In this document: piece after piece, positions 62,564-64,000 of the stretch
Position numbering within the stretch: the first letter of the stretch is position 1
Layout: each line of letters begins with the position of its first letter
NCBI RefSeq assembly: GCF_001695835.1
Contig: NZ_MBSO01000028.1
Coordinates: forward strand, 1-64,000
Source of the DNA: Ensifer sp. LC11
Lineage (GTDB): Bacteria > Pseudomonadota > Alphaproteobacteria > Rhizobiales > Rhizobiaceae
DNA length: 64,000 nt
Direction of reading: 5' to 3'
Position numbers and translations under genes: made by a program
Notes under the pieces: model-generated
Database searches by the model: none
Seen by the model: the letters and a program-made list of their open reading frames with translations, nothing else
Told to the model about the DNA's origin: nothing

Positions 62564-63181
62564 GTGGATCAACGGAACAACCGCAACAGAATCAAGCTTC
62601 ACTTTGATGGCGAACGGCTGAACGCCACCGAGAACGGTCGGTACGCCGGCGGGTGGGATGGCGTGAGTGGCAGGCCCGGTTCACAAGGACCGGAATTTCA
62701 GAAGTGGACCGATAAAGGTCCCATCCCCGAAGGTGTCTATGATGTTGAGCAGCTTCAGTATCCGCCGCCGGAGGGGAGCTGGGAACGCTTAAAGGGGAAA
62801 TTTCGACATGGGACGTGGGGAGGATTGGAGGACACGTGGGGAAATGCGAGAGCATTTCTAAACACAAAGTCTACAACACATCCGGAGGCGGCGCACCGGA
62901 GTCGATTTTCCATTCACGGAGGCGCGGTTCCGGGATCCGCTGGCTGCATTGATCTCACGAACGGAATGGACAGTTTCGCAGATTTTTACCGAAACACCGG
63001 GCAGTGGGCCGAACTGAATGTATCTTACCCCGAGTATGATCCTGCTGACTTCACGATCGAAGCGCTTGAGCGAAAATATGCGCCCGCGGCGACGCCCGAA
63101 GTCGACAACCGTTGGGAGCCCGATGGTGCTCGAAATCAGCGTAGTTTTTCTTTGAGGGATGCCCTCCGGATTTTCGAATGA
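62564..63181 (+). CDS. Putative effector 5, DUF2778/Tlde1-like
   Basis: A 205-residue paralogue of effector 4. RIKLHFDGERLNATENGRYA at the start and FSIHGGAVPGSAGCIDL near residues 115-131 (H118, C128) keep the catalytic motif. It differs mainly in the middle (WERLKGKFRHGTWGGLEDTW) and has a longer C-terminus. GTG start after ACGGAAAGATGCA. Confidence 0.8.
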   Translation: MDQRNNRNRIKLHFDGERLNATENGRYAGGWDGVSGRPGSQGPEFQKWTDKGPIPEGVYDVEQLQYPPPEGSWERLKGKFRHGTWGGLEDTWGNARAFLNTKSTTHPEAAHRSRFSIHGGAVPGSAGCIDLTNGMDSFADFYRNTGQWAELNVSYPEYDPADFTIEALERKYAPAATPEVDNRWEPDGARNQRSFSLRDALRIFE

Positions 63182-63206
63182 CGGCTGGTTCGGCCAGCTT
63201 GTGATT

Positions 63207-63224
63207 GTTCCTGAAATGTTCTAC
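63207..63224 (+). promoter_or_regulatory. Conserved 18-mer before the partner of effector 5
   Basis: GTTCCTGAAATGTTCTAC, identical to 60563-60580. It lies 115 bp before the partner gene start. Confidence 0.6.
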
Positions 63225-63338
63225 AAGGGAAGCGGGCATTTTCGTAGTTTGCGAAAGCGCAGGTGGCATTGTTGAGGCGCTCTGCGAACGCAGCCTGGAT
63301 GGTAGCGAAGGGCGTTCGGCGTCGGTGGGAGAAAAGCA

Positions 63339-63950
63339 TTGTTTCGAGTGCTGCTGCCAGCTTTGGTTGCGCTGGGGTTTGCGGGTTTTGCGTCACCGGC
63401 CGCCGCTGGGGCAGAGCGAGCCGTTGAAGCCTTGTTTGCCTGCGACACTACTTTCTTCCAGGTGTTGAGCCGCGAGCGGGCGGCCTTTCGCCCTCGGGAA
63501 GTCAGGACAATCTTTTCCGAGCATCAGCGTATAGACATTGTTAAGTTCGATCCACCAGTGGAGGTGCTTGGCCTTCGCCTCACCAGCTACAGACAGGAGA
63601 CGGCGTTGAATTATGGCCTCAGGCCATCCGCTTTTTCGTGGGGATTTCAGGCTGATGAAACGCCTGTCGGTGTAGCGCTCGCGCTTCGGAAGTATTTCCC
63701 CGGCGAAAAACCCTACCGGGGGACCGTTGACATGCTTGAGCCGACGAACGGGTATACGGACCGTCGGGGCAGGCTCTTTGCGATTGCGAAGGTGAGGCTC
63801 GAAGGGGAAAGCGGCGCCAATCTCGAATGTCATTCTGGACGAGAGGAGCTCGGTAACATCTGGTCCTTGCCGGATGTCGTCGATCTGTTTTTTGAGACTT
63901 GGGACAGCAAGGGCCGATGGCTCGCCTGGATCGGTGATTGGCTGGATTGA
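63339..63950 (+). CDS. Secreted single-repeat protein, putative immunity for effector 5
   Basis: A 203-residue protein with a signal peptide (LPALVALGFAGFASPAAAGA). It is homologous to the partner at 60702: ALFACDTTFFQVLSRERAAF, FDPPVEVLGLRLTSYRQETA and AFSWGFQADETPVGVALALR. The C-terminal third differs more, which may carry effector specificity. TTG start after GTGGGAGAAAAGCA. The window ends just after it, so further units may follow. Confidence 0.7.
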   Translation: MFRVLLPALVALGFAGFASPAAAGAERAVEALFACDTTFFQVLSRERAAFRPREVRTIFSEHQRIDIVKFDPPVEVLGLRLTSYRQETALNYGLRPSAFSWGFQADETPVGVALALRKYFPGEKPYRGTVDMLEPTNGYTDRRGRLFAIAKVRLEGESGANLECHSGREELGNIWSLPDVVDLFFETWDSKGRWLAWIGDWLD

Positions 63951-64000
63951 ACATGCGACGAGCAATGGTCCGATTTCGCGGCGATGGCTCAGGCGCCCCT

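Overview
The window looks like chromosomal DNA from a Rhizobiaceae bacterium, most likely the Sinorhizobium/Ensifer group. This rests on the high GC content, rhizobial palindromic repeats (a 44-bp GCAATTCC...GGAATTGC element, a tagcactttgattc-type repeat, an agagcatgtcgcgc-type repeat), small rhizobial families (DUF1127, BA14K, entericidin) and an arsenic operon carrying an AqpS-type aquaglyceroporin. The genus is an inference from these features; no 16S or marker gene is present.

Layout. 1-19.6 kb is mostly ordinary host DNA: an IS5-family transposase tail that truncates a DUF3095 gene; the ohrR/ohr peroxide-sensing pair with a clear promoter and two operators; a DUF1254/DUF1214 Tat-type protein whose N-terminal repeat region carries a one-base insertion; a CYTH-CHAD protein; a five-copy repeat array; an EEP-family hydrolase coupled to a NUDIX hydrolase; a PhzF epimerase; two identical tRNA-Lys(CTT) genes in inverted orientation; a small membrane-protein cluster with a decayed third copy; a hexapeptide acyltransferase, a glycosyltransferase and an FkbM methyltransferase. 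19.6-26.3 kb is a phage-like early region: an S24-type repressor with ATAGGA/TCCTAT operators that also lie in the 20.4-kb divergent promoter region, 13-bp tandem repeats, and a four-gene run including a DnaA domain IV protein. 26.6-40.7 kb is host and accessory DNA: a deaminase, a GST, an ars island (arsR, two unrelated arsenate reductases, aqpS, arsH, an MFS exporter, a second arsR and a DUF6428 gene), ddl, a BA14K protein and small envelope proteins.

41.5-64 kb is a prophage morphogenesis module (terminase, portal, scaffold-like, SU10-type major capsid) that has been repeatedly broken open. After terminase, portal and capsid there are cargo cassettes, and cassettes are followed by a copy of the 3' end of the structural gene that precedes them. 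Cargo after the portal: a putative papain-like effector with a membrane immunity candidate, an Ntox24-like toxin with an acidic immunity candidate, and a decayed third pair. Cargo after the capsid: a tail-lysozyme-domain effector with a three-repeat secreted immunity candidate, then two DUF2778/Tlde1-like L,D-transpeptidase effectors each with a one-repeat secreted partner of the same family. Portal-linked toxins start in an ATGA overlap with the portal end, and the duplicated portal end regenerates that overlap for the next toxin.

Taken together this looks like a toxin-immunity array accreted inside phage head genes by repeated duplication of structural-gene 3' ends. I know of polymorphic toxins linked to phage head proteins (MuF systems) and of Tlde1/Tldi1 pairs of type VI secretion, but not of this arrangement. 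Function, delivery route and novelty are inference.
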